Notes: generated from the letters alone by a model not told the origin. A DNA stretch of 7,682 nucleotides from an uncultured Massilia sp. (GCA_946886065.1 CAMPHU010000219.1:1-7682); one strand, 5' to 3'; positions 1 to 6,817 are shown, counted from the stretch's first letter. A program made the numbers and translations.

Positions 1-1411
1 CGGTCACGAAGTTGCCGTCCTTGAGCGCTTCGGTGGCGTCGCCGCAGCCCACGACTGCCGGCACGCCCAGTTCACGCGCGATGATCGCCGCGTGGCAGGT
101 TCGGCCGCCGCGGTTGGTGACGATCGCCGCAGCGCGCTTCATCACCGGCTCCCAGTTCGGGTCGGTCATGTCGGCCACCAGCACGTCGCCCGGCTGCACG
201 CGTTCCATCTCCGACGGGTCGGTGATGACGCGCACCGGGCCGGCGCCGATCTTCTGGCCGATCGCACGGCCGCTGGTCAATACGGTGCCGGAACCCTTGA
301 GGGTGAAGCGCTGCTGGGCGTCGGTTGCCTTTTCCTGCGACTTCACGGTTTCCGGGCGCGCCTGCAGGATGTACAGCTTGCCGTCGCGGCCGTCCTTGCC
401 CCACTCGATGTCCATCGGACGGCCGTAGTGGTTCTCGATGATCACGGCGTACTTGGCCAGCTCGACCACTTCGGAATCGAGCAGCGAGTAGCGGTTGCGC
501 AGCTCGATCGGCACGTCGACGGTCTTGACCGAGCGGCCGGCTTTCGCCTCGGCGGTGAACTCCATCTTGATCAGCTTGGAGCCGATGTTGCGGCGGATGA
601 CCGGCGACTTGCCCTGCGCGAGCATCGGCTTGTGCACGTAGAACTCGTCCGGATTGACGGCGCCCTGCACCACGGTCTCGCCCAGGCCGTAGCTCGAGGT
701 CACGAAGACCACGTCCTTGAAGCCCGATTCGGTGTCGATGGTGAACATCACGCCCGCTGCGCCCAGGTCCGAGCGGACCATGCGCTGCACGCCGGCCGAC
801 AGCGCGACCTCGGCGTGGGTGAAGCCCTTGTGCACGCGGTAGGAAATCGCGCGGTCGTTGTAGAGGGATGCGAAGACGTGCTTCATCGCTTCCAGCACGT
901 TGTCGATGCCGACCACGTTCAGGAAGGTCTCCTGCTGGCCCGCGAAGGAGGCGTCCGGCAGGTCTTCGGCGGTGGCGGAGGAACGCACGGCGAACGAGAC
1001 TTCGGTGGCGGAGTCCGCGACCAGGCGCTCGTAAAACGAACGGATTTCCTGTTCCAGGCGCGGCTGGAACGGGGTGTCGATGATCCACTGGCGGATCTCG
1101 GCGCCGGCTGCCGCCAGGGCGCGCACGTCGTCGATGTCCAGGCTTTCGAGGCGGGTGGCGATGCGGTCGGCCAAGGACGGGCCGCCGTCGACACTGTGCG
1201 ACAGGAAGTCGCGGAAGGCGTCGGCCGTGGTGGCGAAGCCGCCCGGCACGCGCACGCCGGCGCCGGCCAGCTGGCTGATCATCTCGCCGAGCGAGGCGTT
1301 CTTGCCGCCGACCGACTCGACATCGGTCATGCGCAGGTTCTCGAACGATGCCACGTAGACCCGGTTCGCCTGGTCAGGCTCTTTCAACACTCCAGTTGCT
1401 AGGTTAGTCAT
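1..1411 (-). CDS. ppsA: Phosphoenolpyruvate synthase (pyruvate, water dikinase), N-terminal part, cut by left edge
   Basis: PpsA converts pyruvate, ATP and water to phosphoenolpyruvate, AMP and phosphate in the cytoplasm, the entry step of gluconeogenesis from three-carbon substrates. The minus frame gives 470 codons without a stop and runs off position 1; the family is about 790-800 residues, so the C-terminal PEP/pyruvate-binding barrel is missing. Visible: [11 protein letters not shown] (residues 34-44) and [18 protein letters not shown] (142-159) of the ATP-grasp-like nucleotide domain, [10 protein letters not shown] (347-356) at its end, then the phosphohistidine domain with [20 protein letters not shown] (435-454). 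His440 is the expected phosphorylated residue and Thr438 the expected target of PpsR. The ATG at 1409-1411 has AAGGG nine bases upstream and keeps the whole domain. The gene is divergent from ppsR. Identification is near certain. Confidence 0.97.
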   Translation of the reverse strand, partial: MTNLATGVLKEPDQANRVYVASFENLRMTDVESVGGKNASLGEMISQLAGAGVRVPGGFATTADAFRDFLSHSVDGGPSLADRIATRLESLDIDDVRALAAAGAEIRQWIIDTPFQPRLEQEIRSFYERLVADSATEVSFAVRSSATAEDLPDASFAGQQETFLNVVGIDNVLEAMKHVFASLYNDRAISYRVHKGFTHAEVALSAGVQRMVRSDLGAAGVMFTIDTESGFKDVVFVTSSYGLGETVVQGAVNPDEFYVHKPMLAQGKSPVIRRNIGSKLIKMEFTAEAKAGRSVKTVDVPIELRNRYSLLDSEVVELAKYAVIIENHYGRPMDIEWGKDGRDGKLYILQARPETVKSQEKATDAQQRFTLKGSGTVLTSGRAIGQKIGAGPVRVITDPSEMERVQPGDVLVADMTDPNWEPVMKRAAAIVTNRGGRTCHAAIIARELGVPAVVGCGDATEALKDGNFVT

Positions 1412-1420
1412 GGTAAAACA

Positions 1421-1425
1421 CCCTT
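1421..1425 (-). promoter_or_regulatory. Ribosome binding site of ppsA
   Basis: On the minus strand AAGGG lies nine bases before the ATG at 1411. It supports that start over the internal ATG at residue 28, which has no comparable site and would shorten the protein. Confidence 0.6.
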
Positions 1426-1524
1426 ACTTGATGATGGAAACCTGTTGGCGCCTGTGCGGGGCGGCGGAGATGTGTTCTTGTTATTCTGTCCGCCGTGCAG
1501 CACAATGCATATCCGTTGCCAAGC

Positions 1525-1552
1525 ATTTTAACCTGTGACCGGATGATGTACA
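1525..1552 (-). promoter_or_regulatory. Possible sigma-70-type promoter of ppsA
   Basis: Read on the minus strand, TGTACA (1552-1547, four of six matches to the -35 consensus), a 16-base spacer and TAAAAT (1530-1525, five of six to the -10 consensus) lie about 115 bases upstream of the ppsA ATG. This is the best pair I could find in the divergent gap, but it is a by-eye match only and would imply a leader of roughly 110 bases. Confidence 0.3.
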
Positions 1553-1560
1553 GCACATAA

Positions 1561-1570
1561 GCTTATAAGC
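1561..1570. repeat. 10-bp perfect palindrome in the ppsA/ppsR divergent region
   Basis: GCTTATAAGC is its own reverse complement and lies 39 bases before the ppsR ATG, upstream of the candidate ppsA promoter. It could be a regulator half-site pair or overlap the ppsR promoter, but a 10-bp palindrome can also occur by chance; flanking bases do not extend the symmetry. Confidence 0.35.
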
Positions 1571-1608
1571 CTGTCACCGAGTTTGTCATTACCACTGCGT
1601 TCCGACCC

Positions 1609-2457
1609 ATGACCGAAGAAATCCGTCCCTCCCTTCCCCCTTCGTCGCGCACCGTGTTCTTCGTCTCCGACGGCACCGGCATCACGGCGGAGACCTTCGG
1701 CCATGCCGTGCTGAGCCAGTTCGAGATGCGCTTCCGCCAGATCCGCATCCCCTTCATCGACTCGATCGACAAGGCCTACGACGCGGCGCGGCGCATCAAC
1801 GAAAGCTTCGTGCGCGACGGCCAGCGACCGATCGTGTTCTCGACCCTGGTGAAGCACGACCTGTCGAGCGTGATCCGGGCCGCGAACGGCATGCACATGG
1901 ACCTGTTCCAGACCTTCGTCTCGCCGCTCGAGCAGGAACTGGGCATCAAGTCGACCCACACCATCGGGCGCATCCACAACGCGGTGGACACCGAGGAATA
2001 CAAGAACCGCATCGAGGCCATCAACTTCTCGCTCGCCCACGACGACGGCCAGTCGCACAAGAACCTGGCCGAGGCCGACGTGATCCTGGTGGGCGTATCG
2101 CGCTCGGGCAAGACGCCGACCAGCCTCTACCTGGCGATGCAGTACGGGCTGAAAGCGGCCAACTATCCCCTGATTCCGGACGACTTCGAGCGCGGCAAGC
2201 TGCCTTCTTCGCTGCCTCCCTTTAAATCCAAGCTGTTCGGGCTGACCATCACGCCCGAGCGCCTGTCGCAGATCCGGAACGAGCGCCGCGCCGGCAGCAA
2301 GTATGCCTCGATCGAAAACTGCCGCTACGAGGTCAACGAGGCGGAGACGATGATGAAGCGCGAAGGCATCCGCTGGCTGTCCTCGACCACCAAGTCCATC
2401 GAGGAGATTGCCACCACGATCTTGCAGGAGATTAAGCCGGATCGCCGGGAATACTAA
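1609..2457 (+). CDS. ppsR: PEP synthase regulatory protein (bifunctional kinase/pyrophosphorylase)
   Basis: PpsR (DUF299/Kinase-PPPase family) inactivates PEP synthase by ADP-dependent phosphorylation of a threonine next to its catalytic histidine, and restores it by phosphate-dependent removal. The 282-residue product is of normal family length. Visible: the N-terminal stretch [20 protein letters not shown] (residues 16-35), [16 protein letters not shown] (116-131), the P-loop-like [19 protein letters not shown] (162-180) followed by [11 protein letters not shown] (183-193), and YEVNEAE (240-246) with [16 protein letters not shown] (253-268) near the C-terminus. ATG 1609 is the only ordinary start after the in-frame stop TAA at 1558-1560, although no clear Shine-Dalgarno precedes it. 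Its substrate PpsA is encoded divergently next door, which fixes the role; the related PdrP proteins that act on pyruvate phosphate dikinase are the alternative, made unlikely by ppsA here. Confidence 0.96.
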   Translation: MTEEIRPSLPPSSRTVFFVSDGTGITAETFGHAVLSQFEMRFRQIRIPFIDSIDKAYDAARRINESFVRDGQRPIVFSTLVKHDLSSVIRAANGMHMDLFQTFVSPLEQELGIKSTHTIGRIHNAVDTEEYKNRIEAINFSLAHDDGQSHKNLAEADVILVGVSRSGKTPTSLYLAMQYGLKAANYPLIPDDFERGKLPSSLPPFKSKLFGLTITPERLSQIRNERRAGSKYASIENCRYEVNEAETMMKREGIRWLSSTTKSIEEIATTILQEIKPDRREY

Positions 2458-2459
2458 TC

Positions 2460-2484
2460 GGCGGCAGAAGCAGCGCTTCCCGCC
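2460..2484 (+). terminator. GC-rich hairpin directly after ppsR, no U-tract
   Basis: Three bases after the ppsR stop, GGCGG-(CA)-GAAGC-AGC-GCTTC-CCGCC can fold into a ten-pair stem with a two-base bulge and a three-base loop. No T-run follows, so it is not a standard intrinsic terminator. It may pause transcription or protect the mRNA 3' end. Confidence 0.4.
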
Positions 2485-2488
2485 CGCC

Positions 2489-2509
2489 AATTCGACTCCG
2501 ACCCTGATT
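2489..2509 (+). repeat. Lone copy 1 of the 21-bp repeat (forward)
   Basis: This copy matches the consensus (core AATTCGACTCTGACCC) at 19 of 21 positions, with changes at positions 11 and 18. It lacks its own upstream partner, unlike the other six copies, but could pair with copy 2 across 26 bases. It may be the remnant of a fourth element shortened on the ppsR side. Confidence 0.85.
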
Positions 2510-2535
2510 GCCAATGTGAACAGCTTCGCCTAAAC

Positions 2536-2605
2536 AATGAGGGTCAGAGTCGAATTCTTTGGCAATTCCGAGAAATTTCCCAACAATTCGACTCTGACCC
2601 TCATT
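2536..2605. repeat. Inverted-repeat element A (copies 2 and 3)
   Basis: Copy 2 (2536-2556, reverse) and copy 3 (2585-2605, forward) are exact reverse complements over 21 bp, around a 28-bp core. Single-stranded DNA or RNA from it would fold into a long perfect stem. The right half of the core, GAGAAATTTCCCA, resembles that of element C in the same orientation. No protein is encoded. It looks like a REP/BIME-like or MITE-like non-autonomous element; which of these cannot be settled by eye. Confidence 0.85.
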
Positions 2606-2704
2606 ATCTGGCCGTATTAGTGCCTCCCGAAATCAGCTGAGTTCGCCTTAATCTTGCTATTGAAAAAGATTAGGCCGGCTGCGTCCGCTTCTCGGTCAGA
2701 AAAT
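2606..2704. other. Spacer between repeat elements A and B
   Basis: This 99-bp stretch separates the first element from the second, whereas elements B and C are only 27 bp apart. I see no gene and no copy of the 21-bp repeat in it. Its one notable structure is the hairpin at 2645-2675. Confidence 0.5.
2645..2675. repeat. Imperfect hairpin within the A-B spacer
   Basis: GCCTTAATCTT (2645-2655) and AAGATTAGGC (2666-2675) pair over ten bases with one bulged T and a ten-base loop. Neither strand has a following T-run, so I do not call it a terminator. It is unrelated in sequence to the flanking 21-bp repeats. Confidence 0.5.
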
Positions 2705-2774
2705 AATTGGGGTCAGAGTCGAATTATTGGGAAATTCCCCAGTGTTGTCATTTAATTCGACTCTGACCCTCATT
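2705..2774. repeat. Inverted-repeat element B (copies 4 and 5), opposite orientation to A and C
   Basis: Copy 4 (2705-2725, reverse) and copy 5 (2754-2774, forward) pair at 19 of 21 positions around a 28-bp core. Copy 5 is identical to copy 3. Reverse-complemented, the core contains CTGGGGAATTTCCCA, the same string as in element C, so this element lies inverted relative to its neighbours. Confidence 0.85.
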
Positions 2775-2801
2775 TATTGTTGGGGTAATGGAGACGGGGC
2801 A

Positions 2802-2870
2802 AATGGGGTCGGAGTCGAATTGTTTGGCGATTCTGGGGAATTTCCCAGCAATTTGACTCTGACCCTATTT
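2802..2870. repeat. Inverted-repeat element C (copies 6 and 7)
   Basis: Copy 6 (2802-2821, reverse, 20 bp) and copy 7 (2850-2870, forward) bound a 28-bp core containing the near-palindrome CTGGGGAATTTCCCAG. These arms are the most diverged of the three elements, so this is probably the oldest or least constrained. It ends nine bases before the stop codon of the EAL gene and would be transcribed as that gene's 3' trailer. Confidence 0.85.
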
Positions 2871-2879
2871 GAGGAGGGG

Positions 2880-4076
2880 TTAGAAGAAGTGGCGCCAGTC
2901 TTCGAGCCAGCCGGGGAAGGCGGCGGCTTCCATGGGGTTGGCGATGTGGTAGCCTTGGGCGTAGGTGCAGCCCAGGTCTTGCAGGAAATCCCAGTCCTGG
3001 CGGGTTTCGACGCCGACCGCGACCGACATGCGGTCCAGGCTGTGCGCCAGGCCCAGGCAGGAGCGCAGGACCGTGCCCAAAGGGCGGCGCTTGGAGGCGC
3101 CGTCGACGAAGCTGCGGTCGATCTTCAGTTCCGAGAACGGAATGCGCGCCAGCAACTGGAGGTTGGAACGGCCGGTGCCGTAGTCGTCGATCGCCAGGCC
3201 GAAACCCATCATCCGCAGGCGCACCAGGCGCTCGATGAAGTGCGGGTCGGTGTTCAGGACCGCGGATTCGCTGATCTCGAAGCTCACATAGTCCGGCATC
3301 AGCTTGTGCCGCCCCAGGCAGCCGGTGATCTGGCGCACGAAGTTGGGATGGCCCAGCGTCTCGGGCGCGATGTTCAGCGAAATCGAGATCGGAATGCCCT
3401 GGTCATGGAAAACGCGGCACTGTTGCACCGACATCTCGATCATGCTCCAGTCCAGGAAGTCAACCCGCCCGCTCTCCACCAGCGCGTCGATGAAAGCATT
3501 GGGCCCAAGCACGCCGTGCTCGGGGTGGCGCCAGCGCGCAAACGCCTCCAGGCCCTTCACCTGGCCGGTCGCCAGCTCGATCTTGGGCTGGAAGAAAGGC
3601 TCGAACTGGCGCTTCTGCAGGCCGATGCCGATCTCCTGGAAGGAGAAACGCGGGCCCTCGGGGCGCGCGTCCTGCCGCGACACGGGCGCGTAATTGTCCA
3701 GCAAGGACTTGAGCTTGGCCGCCGTGACCGGCTTGGAGATCGTGCCCAGCAGGTCCATGCCGTAGGCCTGGGCCAGGGTCTCGACCGAGAACAGCAGGCC
3801 CGCCGGCTGGGCGCCGGTCACGATCAGCCGCACCGGCGAGCCGGCCGTGCCCAGGTTGCGGATCAGCTCCAGGCCGTCCATCCCCGGCAAGGCCAGGTCG
3901 ATGACGGCGATGTGCACCGCCGGCCCCAGGGCCGGGTCCAGGCTCTGCATGGCGATGTGCCCGTCCGGCACGTCCGTGACCTGGCTGGCGCCCAGCTGGC
4001 CGAGCAGCTCCACCAGCGACCGGCGCTGCGCCGTGTCGGCTTCCGCCACCAGAAAATGCAAATGCGCGATGTCCAT
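2880..4076 (-). CDS. Receiver-EAL response regulator, probable c-di-GMP phosphodiesterase homologue with altered active site
   Basis: Soluble 398-residue protein with the order and size of RocR: an N-terminal CheY-like receiver (about 1-128) and a C-terminal EAL domain (about 150-395), the fold that hydrolyses or binds cyclic di-GMP. Receiver residues: Glu12/Asp14, phospho-acceptor Asp60 in AVIDLALPGMDG, Thr87, Lys115 in SKPV. EAL residues: Glu177 (EAF rather than EAL), Asn235, Glu267 in FEISES, Asp297-Asp298 in IDDYGTGRSN, Lys318 in LKIDRSFVD, Gln374 in AQGY. The AEGVE motif is AVGVE, so Val354 replaces the presumed catalytic base. Start: ATG 4076 with GGAG five bases upstream, preferred over a TTG 39 bases earlier. 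No membrane segment or partner histidine kinase is seen. It may be read from its own promoter or by read-through from the methyltransferase, 74 bp upstream. Fold certain; activity doubtful. Confidence 0.93.
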   Translation of the reverse strand: MDIAHLHFLVAEADTAQRRSLVELLGQLGASQVTDVPDGHIAMQSLDPALGPAVHIAVIDLALPGMDGLELIRNLGTAGSPVRLIVTGAQPAGLLFSVETLAQAYGMDLLGTISKPVTAAKLKSLLDNYAPVSRQDARPEGPRFSFQEIGIGLQKRQFEPFFQPKIELATGQVKGLEAFARWRHPEHGVLGPNAFIDALVESGRVDFLDWSMIEMSVQQCRVFHDQGIPISISLNIAPETLGHPNFVRQITGCLGRHKLMPDYVSFEISESAVLNTDPHFIERLVRLRMMGFGLAIDDYGTGRSNLQLLARIPFSELKIDRSFVDGASKRRPLGTVLRSCLGLAHSLDRMSVAVGVETRQDWDFLQDLGCTYAQGYHIANPMEAAAFPGWLEDWRHFF

Positions 4077-4081
4077 CCTTA

Positions 4082-4085
4082 CTCC
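4082..4085 (-). promoter_or_regulatory. Ribosome binding site of the receiver-EAL gene
   Basis: GGAG on the minus strand, five bases before the ATG at 4076. It decides the start in favour of this ATG, which places the receiver's first strand right at the N-terminus as usual for the family. Confidence 0.7.
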
Positions 4086-4150
4086 AGTCTTGTCGCCTCG
4101 CAGCTCAGGTATCAATCAGGTGCAACATTACCCCGGGCGCGCGCCGCCGT

Positions 4151-4948
4151 CTATGCCCGCACCTGGGCTTGCCGCTGCCGCAGCTGTTCGAAAAAGCATA
4201 CCGCCGCGCAGGCGGCCACGTTCAGCGATTCGACCTGGCCCGCATGCGGGATCGCGACCCGGTGCGTGGCCAGCTCCAGCAGCTCGCCCGATACGCCCTG
4301 CCCTTCGTGCCCCAGTACCCAGGCCACCGGCTGCGCCAGGTCCATCGCGTACAGCAATTCGCTGGCATAGCCGCTGGTCGCCAGCACCGGCACCTTCGCC
4401 GCCCTCACCAGGGGGGCCAGCTCGACGTTCTCGAAGATGTCGAGCACGAAATGCGCGCCCATTGCCGCGCGCAGCACCTTGGGCGACCAGCAGAAGGCCG
4501 TCCCGGGACTGCAATAGACCTGCTTGATGCCGCTCGCCGCCGCGCTGCGCAGGATCGAGCCCACGTTGCCCGGATCCTGCACGCCGTCCAGCAGCACGCT
4601 GGCGTCGACCAGGCCGGCGGGCTTGGCCGGACGCGGCGTCGCCACCACGAACACCAGGTGCACGCCGTGCTCGACCTGGCTGACGGCATTGAACAAGGCG
4701 TCCGGAAGCGCCGTCACCGGCGCGTGGATCGATTCGCAGCGCGCGACGATGGCCGCCACTTCCGGATTGCCCAGCGCGGCCTCCGAGACCACGCAGTGGT
4801 CCGGCGCGCCGGCCAGGTCCAGCCAGGTCTGGCACAGGTGTACGCCGTCCAGCAGGCTCTGGCCGGACTTGCGGCGCGCCTGCGAGCTGGTGGCGAGCTG
4901 CTTGAGGTCCTTGTAGAAGGCGTTGTCGCGTGAAGTAATGGTCTTCAT
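4151..4948 (-). CDS. SpoU/TrmH-family RNA 2'-O-methyltransferase
   Basis: A 265-residue SPOUT methyltransferase expected to transfer a methyl group from S-adenosylmethionine to a ribose 2'-OH in tRNA or rRNA. The N-terminal ~100 residues resemble the SpoU substrate-binding domain ([18 protein letters not shown] at 4-21). The catalytic domain shows all three family motifs: [18 protein letters not shown] (119-136; Asn129 and Arg134), [11 protein letters not shown] (210-220), and [18 protein letters not shown] (233-250), which form the trefoil-knot cofactor site. The target nucleotide cannot be told from sequence; RlmB- and TsnR-like proteins are the nearest groups I recognise, so no symbol is given. 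The start ATG overlaps the rnhB stop as ATGA, suggesting translational coupling; an AAGG lies nine bases upstream. It is the last gene of the lpx operon before a 74-bp gap. Confidence 0.92.
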   Translation of the reverse strand: MKTITSRDNAFYKDLKQLATSSQARRKSGQSLLDGVHLCQTWLDLAGAPDHCVVSEAALGNPEVAAIVARCESIHAPVTALPDALFNAVSQVEHGVHLVFVVATPRPAKPAGLVDASVLLDGVQDPGNVGSILRSAAASGIKQVYCSPGTAFCWSPKVLRAAMGAHFVLDIFENVELAPLVRAAKVPVLATSGYASELLYAMDLAQPVAWVLGHEGQGVSGELLELATHRVAIPHAGQVESLNVAACAAVCFFEQLRQRQAQVRA

Positions 4949-5607
4949 GCAGGCAAGCCTTCAGGCTCGGCGAAGAAGTCCGCCTGCAGCAGCGAGCGCA
5001 CCGGCGCGAAGGAGCGGCGGTGCACCGGCGACGGGCCGTGCGCGCGCAGCTGCTGCAGGTGCAGCGGCGTCGAATAGCCCTTGTGCTGGTCGAAGCCGTA
5101 CTGCGGGTACAGCGCGTGCAGGCGCACCAGCTCGGCGTCGCGCGCGGTCTTGGCCAGGATCGAGGCGGCCGAGATGGCGTGCACCTTGTCGTCGCCCTCG
5201 ACCACGGCGTGCGCGCGCACGTCCATCGGCGGGCAGCGGTTGCCGTCGATTAGGGCGATGGTCGGCAGGGTCTGCAGCGCTTCCACCGCGCGCCGCATCG
5301 CCAGCATGGTCGCGTGCAGGATGTTCAGGCTGTCGATCTCCTCGCACGAGCATGCGGCGATGGCCCAGGCCAGCGCATGCTCCTTGATCAGGGGCGCCAG
5401 CTCGTCGCGGCGCGCCTCGGTCAGCTTCTTGGAGTCGCGCAGGCCGTCGATCGGACGCCTGGGGTCGAGGATGACCGCGGCCGCGTACACGGGGCCGGCC
5501 AGCGGACCGCGCCCGGCCTCGTCCACGCCGCAGACGATGTCCTCGTCGGTAAACGGACGCAGGCGCGGCGGCAGGCCGGGATACAGGTTGACTTTCTTTC
5601 TACTCAT
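4945..5607 (-). CDS. rnhB: Ribonuclease HII
   Basis: RNase HII cuts RNA in RNA-DNA hybrids and at single ribonucleotides misincorporated in DNA, starting ribonucleotide excision repair. The 220-residue product has the family signatures: [20 protein letters not shown] (26-45) with Asp29/Glu30 and the GRG loop, LIDGN (119-123) with Asp121, [19 protein letters not shown] (136-154) with Asp139, and HKGYSTPLH (175-183) with the tyrosine that reads the RNA-DNA junction. Thus all four acidic metal ligands are present. I chose the ATG at 5607 ([10 protein letters not shown]) with GTGGAAAG just upstream; a longer reading to 5697 would run deep into lpxB with non-family sequence. It follows lpxB by 52 bp and overlaps the methyltransferase by four bases. 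The start codon begins the last unit of a 14-bp tandem repeat. Confidence 0.96.
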   Translation of the reverse strand: MSRKKVNLYPGLPPRLRPFTDEDIVCGVDEAGRGPLAGPVYAAAVILDPRRPIDGLRDSKKLTEARRDELAPLIKEHALAWAIAACSCEEIDSLNILHATMLAMRRAVEALQTLPTIALIDGNRCPPMDVRAHAVVEGDDKVHAISAASILAKTARDAELVRLHALYPQYGFDQHKGYSTPLHLQQLRAHGPSPVHRRSFAPVRSLLQADFFAEPEGLPA

Positions 5608-5663
5608 CGCTTTCCACTCAGCGCTTTCCACGCAGCGGGTTCTCTTCAGCGCATCCCACTCAT
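5594..5663 (-). repeat. Degenerate 14-bp tandem repeat, five units, across the lpxB-rnhB junction
   Basis: Read on the minus strand in 14-base steps: ATGAGTGGGATGCG, CTGAAGAGAACCCG, CTGCGTGGAAAGCG, CTGAGTGGAAAGCG, ATGAGTAGAAAGAA. Units three and four differ at one position; unit two is the most diverged. The first unit covers the lpxB stop and the last begins with the rnhB start codon. Several units carry an SD-like GTGGAAAG. Replication slippage copying the rnhB initiation region is the simplest origin. Confidence 0.7.
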
Positions 5664-6817
5664 CGCAATCCGATGACGCGCAACACCGCCTCCGCACTCT
5701 CCTGCGCGCTGTTGCGCAGCAGGCTGTGGTGCATGTCGGTGAAGCGCCGCGCCAGCCGTTCGCAGCCGGCCGGGTCGTCCAGCTGGCGCCAGACGGCGTC
5801 CGCCAGGGCCTCGGGCGTGGCCGCGTGCTGCAGGTATTCCGGCACCACGAATTCGCGCGCCAGGATGTTGGGCAGGCCGATCCAGGGCTGGTAGCCCATG
5901 TGCCGCATGATTTCCCACGAGGCGCGCATGACCTTGTAGGCGATCACCATCGGCTTCTTGAACAGCGCCACTTCCAGGGTCGCTGTCCCCGATGCTACCA
6001 GCACCGCGTCGCCGGCCGCAATCGCGGCGTGCGACTCGCCGTCGACGAGTTGCAGCGGCACATCGCCCAGCCCGGCCTTGTTCACGATCTCGGTGAAATA
6101 GGCGCGCTGGCGCTCGCCCGCCATCGGGACGACAAAGACCAGCCCGGGGTCGCGCGCATGCAGCATCCCGGCCGCGCGCATGAAGGGCTCGGCCAGGTAC
6201 TTCAGCTCGGCCATGCGGCTGCCGGGCATGATCGTGACGACGCGCGCGTCATCGGCGATCCCGAGCTGGCGCCGCGCCGCCGCCACATCCGGCTTCAAGG
6301 GGATGATCTCGGCCAGCGGATGCCCGATATAGGTGGCCGGCACGCCCGCCTGGCGGTAGATCGCCTCCTCGAAGGGGAAAATCAGGAGCATGTGCGAGAC
6401 CGCGCGCTTGATTTTCTTGATCCGCCCGCCGCGCCAGGCCCAGATCTGGGGACTGATGAAGTGGATGGTCGGGATCCCGCCCGCGCGCAGCTGCTCTTCC
6501 AGGCCGAGGTTGAAGCCCGGATAGTCGGCCCCGATGAAGGCGGCCGGCGGCTCCGCCAGCAGGCGGTCGCGCAGGGTGTTCTGGATGCGCTTGAGCTCCC
6601 GGTAGCGCGGAATGACTTCGAACAGGCCGCGCACCGTCAGGGTCTCCATCGGCACGCTCGATTCCAGCCCCTGCTCGATCATGCGCGGCCCGCCGATACC
6701 CTGGAAGCGGGCGTTCGGCAGGTGCGGACGCAGGCCGGCCAGCAGGCGCGCCGCCAGCATGTCGCCGGAGGCCTCGCCGGCGACCAGGGCCAGCGAGCAG
6801 TTAGCGGACGATGCCAC
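5660..6817 (-). CDS. lpxB: Lipid-A-disaccharide synthase
   Basis: LpxB, a family GT19 glycosyltransferase peripheral to the inner membrane, joins UDP-2,3-diacylglucosamine and lipid X into the tetraacyl disaccharide of lipid A. The 385-residue product (usual about 380-390) shows [18 protein letters not shown] (9-26), GIGGPRM (40-46), [14 protein letters not shown] (94-107) with the conserved Asp98, [11 protein letters not shown] (119-129), LLIFPFE (144-150), YIGHPLAE (163-170), [13 protein letters not shown] (196-208) and [19 protein letters not shown] (273-291). No ATG precedes the first motif; I chose the GTG at 6817, which places the conserved motifs at family-typical positions. It overlaps the lpxA 3' end by 17 bases with no obvious Shine-Dalgarno, suggesting coupling to lpxA translation. 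An upstream GTG at 6868 is possible but would add 17 atypical residues. Confidence 0.96.
   Translation of the reverse strand: MASSANCSLALVAGEASGDMLAARLLAGLRPHLPNARFQGIGGPRMIEQGLESSVPMETLTVRGLFEVIPRYRELKRIQNTLRDRLLAEPPAAFIGADYPGFNLGLEEQLRAGGIPTIHFISPQIWAWRGGRIKKIKRAVSHMLLIFPFEEAIYRQAGVPATYIGHPLAEIIPLKPDVAAARRQLGIADDARVVTIMPGSRMAELKYLAEPFMRAAGMLHARDPGLVFVVPMAGERQRAYFTEIVNKAGLGDVPLQLVDGESHAAIAAGDAVLVASGTATLEVALFKKPMVIAYKVMRASWEIMRHMGYQPWIGLPNILAREFVVPEYLQHAATPEALADAVWRQLDDPAGCERLARRFTDMHHSLLRNSAQESAEAVLRVIGLR

Noticed and set aside
92..1402. 436-codon plus-strand open frame opposite ppsA
   Set aside because: It is antisense to a clear PpsA sequence, is rich in Arg/Ala/Gly/His with no recognisable domain, and is explained by high GC content and codon bias of the real gene.
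1528..2514. 328-codon minus-strand open frame opposite ppsR
   Set aside because: PpsR has full-length family motifs on the plus strand; the minus frame has none and would converge oddly with the ppsA promoter region.
2489..2870. CRISPR-like array: ~21-bp repeats separated by 26-28 bp
   Set aside because: The repeats alternate in orientation, the intervening cores are related to each other rather than unique, one gap is 99 bp, and no cas gene is present.
2489..2870. Insertion sequence or transposase remnant
   Set aside because: No reading frame in the cluster resembles a transposase, and I see no convincing target-site duplications at the element ends. Only non-autonomous repeats can be claimed.
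4077..4115. TTG start at 4115 for the EAL gene, adding 13 residues
   Set aside because: The ATG at 4076 has a well-placed GGAG and begins exactly at the receiver domain; the extra residues do not look like part of the fold.
4077..4150. Terminator or promoter between the methyltransferase and the EAL gene
   Set aside because: There is a GGCGCGCGCC palindrome near 4137-4146 but no following U-tract, and I could not find a -35/-10 pair with proper spacing.
2727..4370. 547-codon plus-strand open frame through the repeats and opposite the EAL gene
   Set aside because: Its sequence is low-complexity antisense of the EAL and methyltransferase genes; it starts within repeat DNA and shows no domain.
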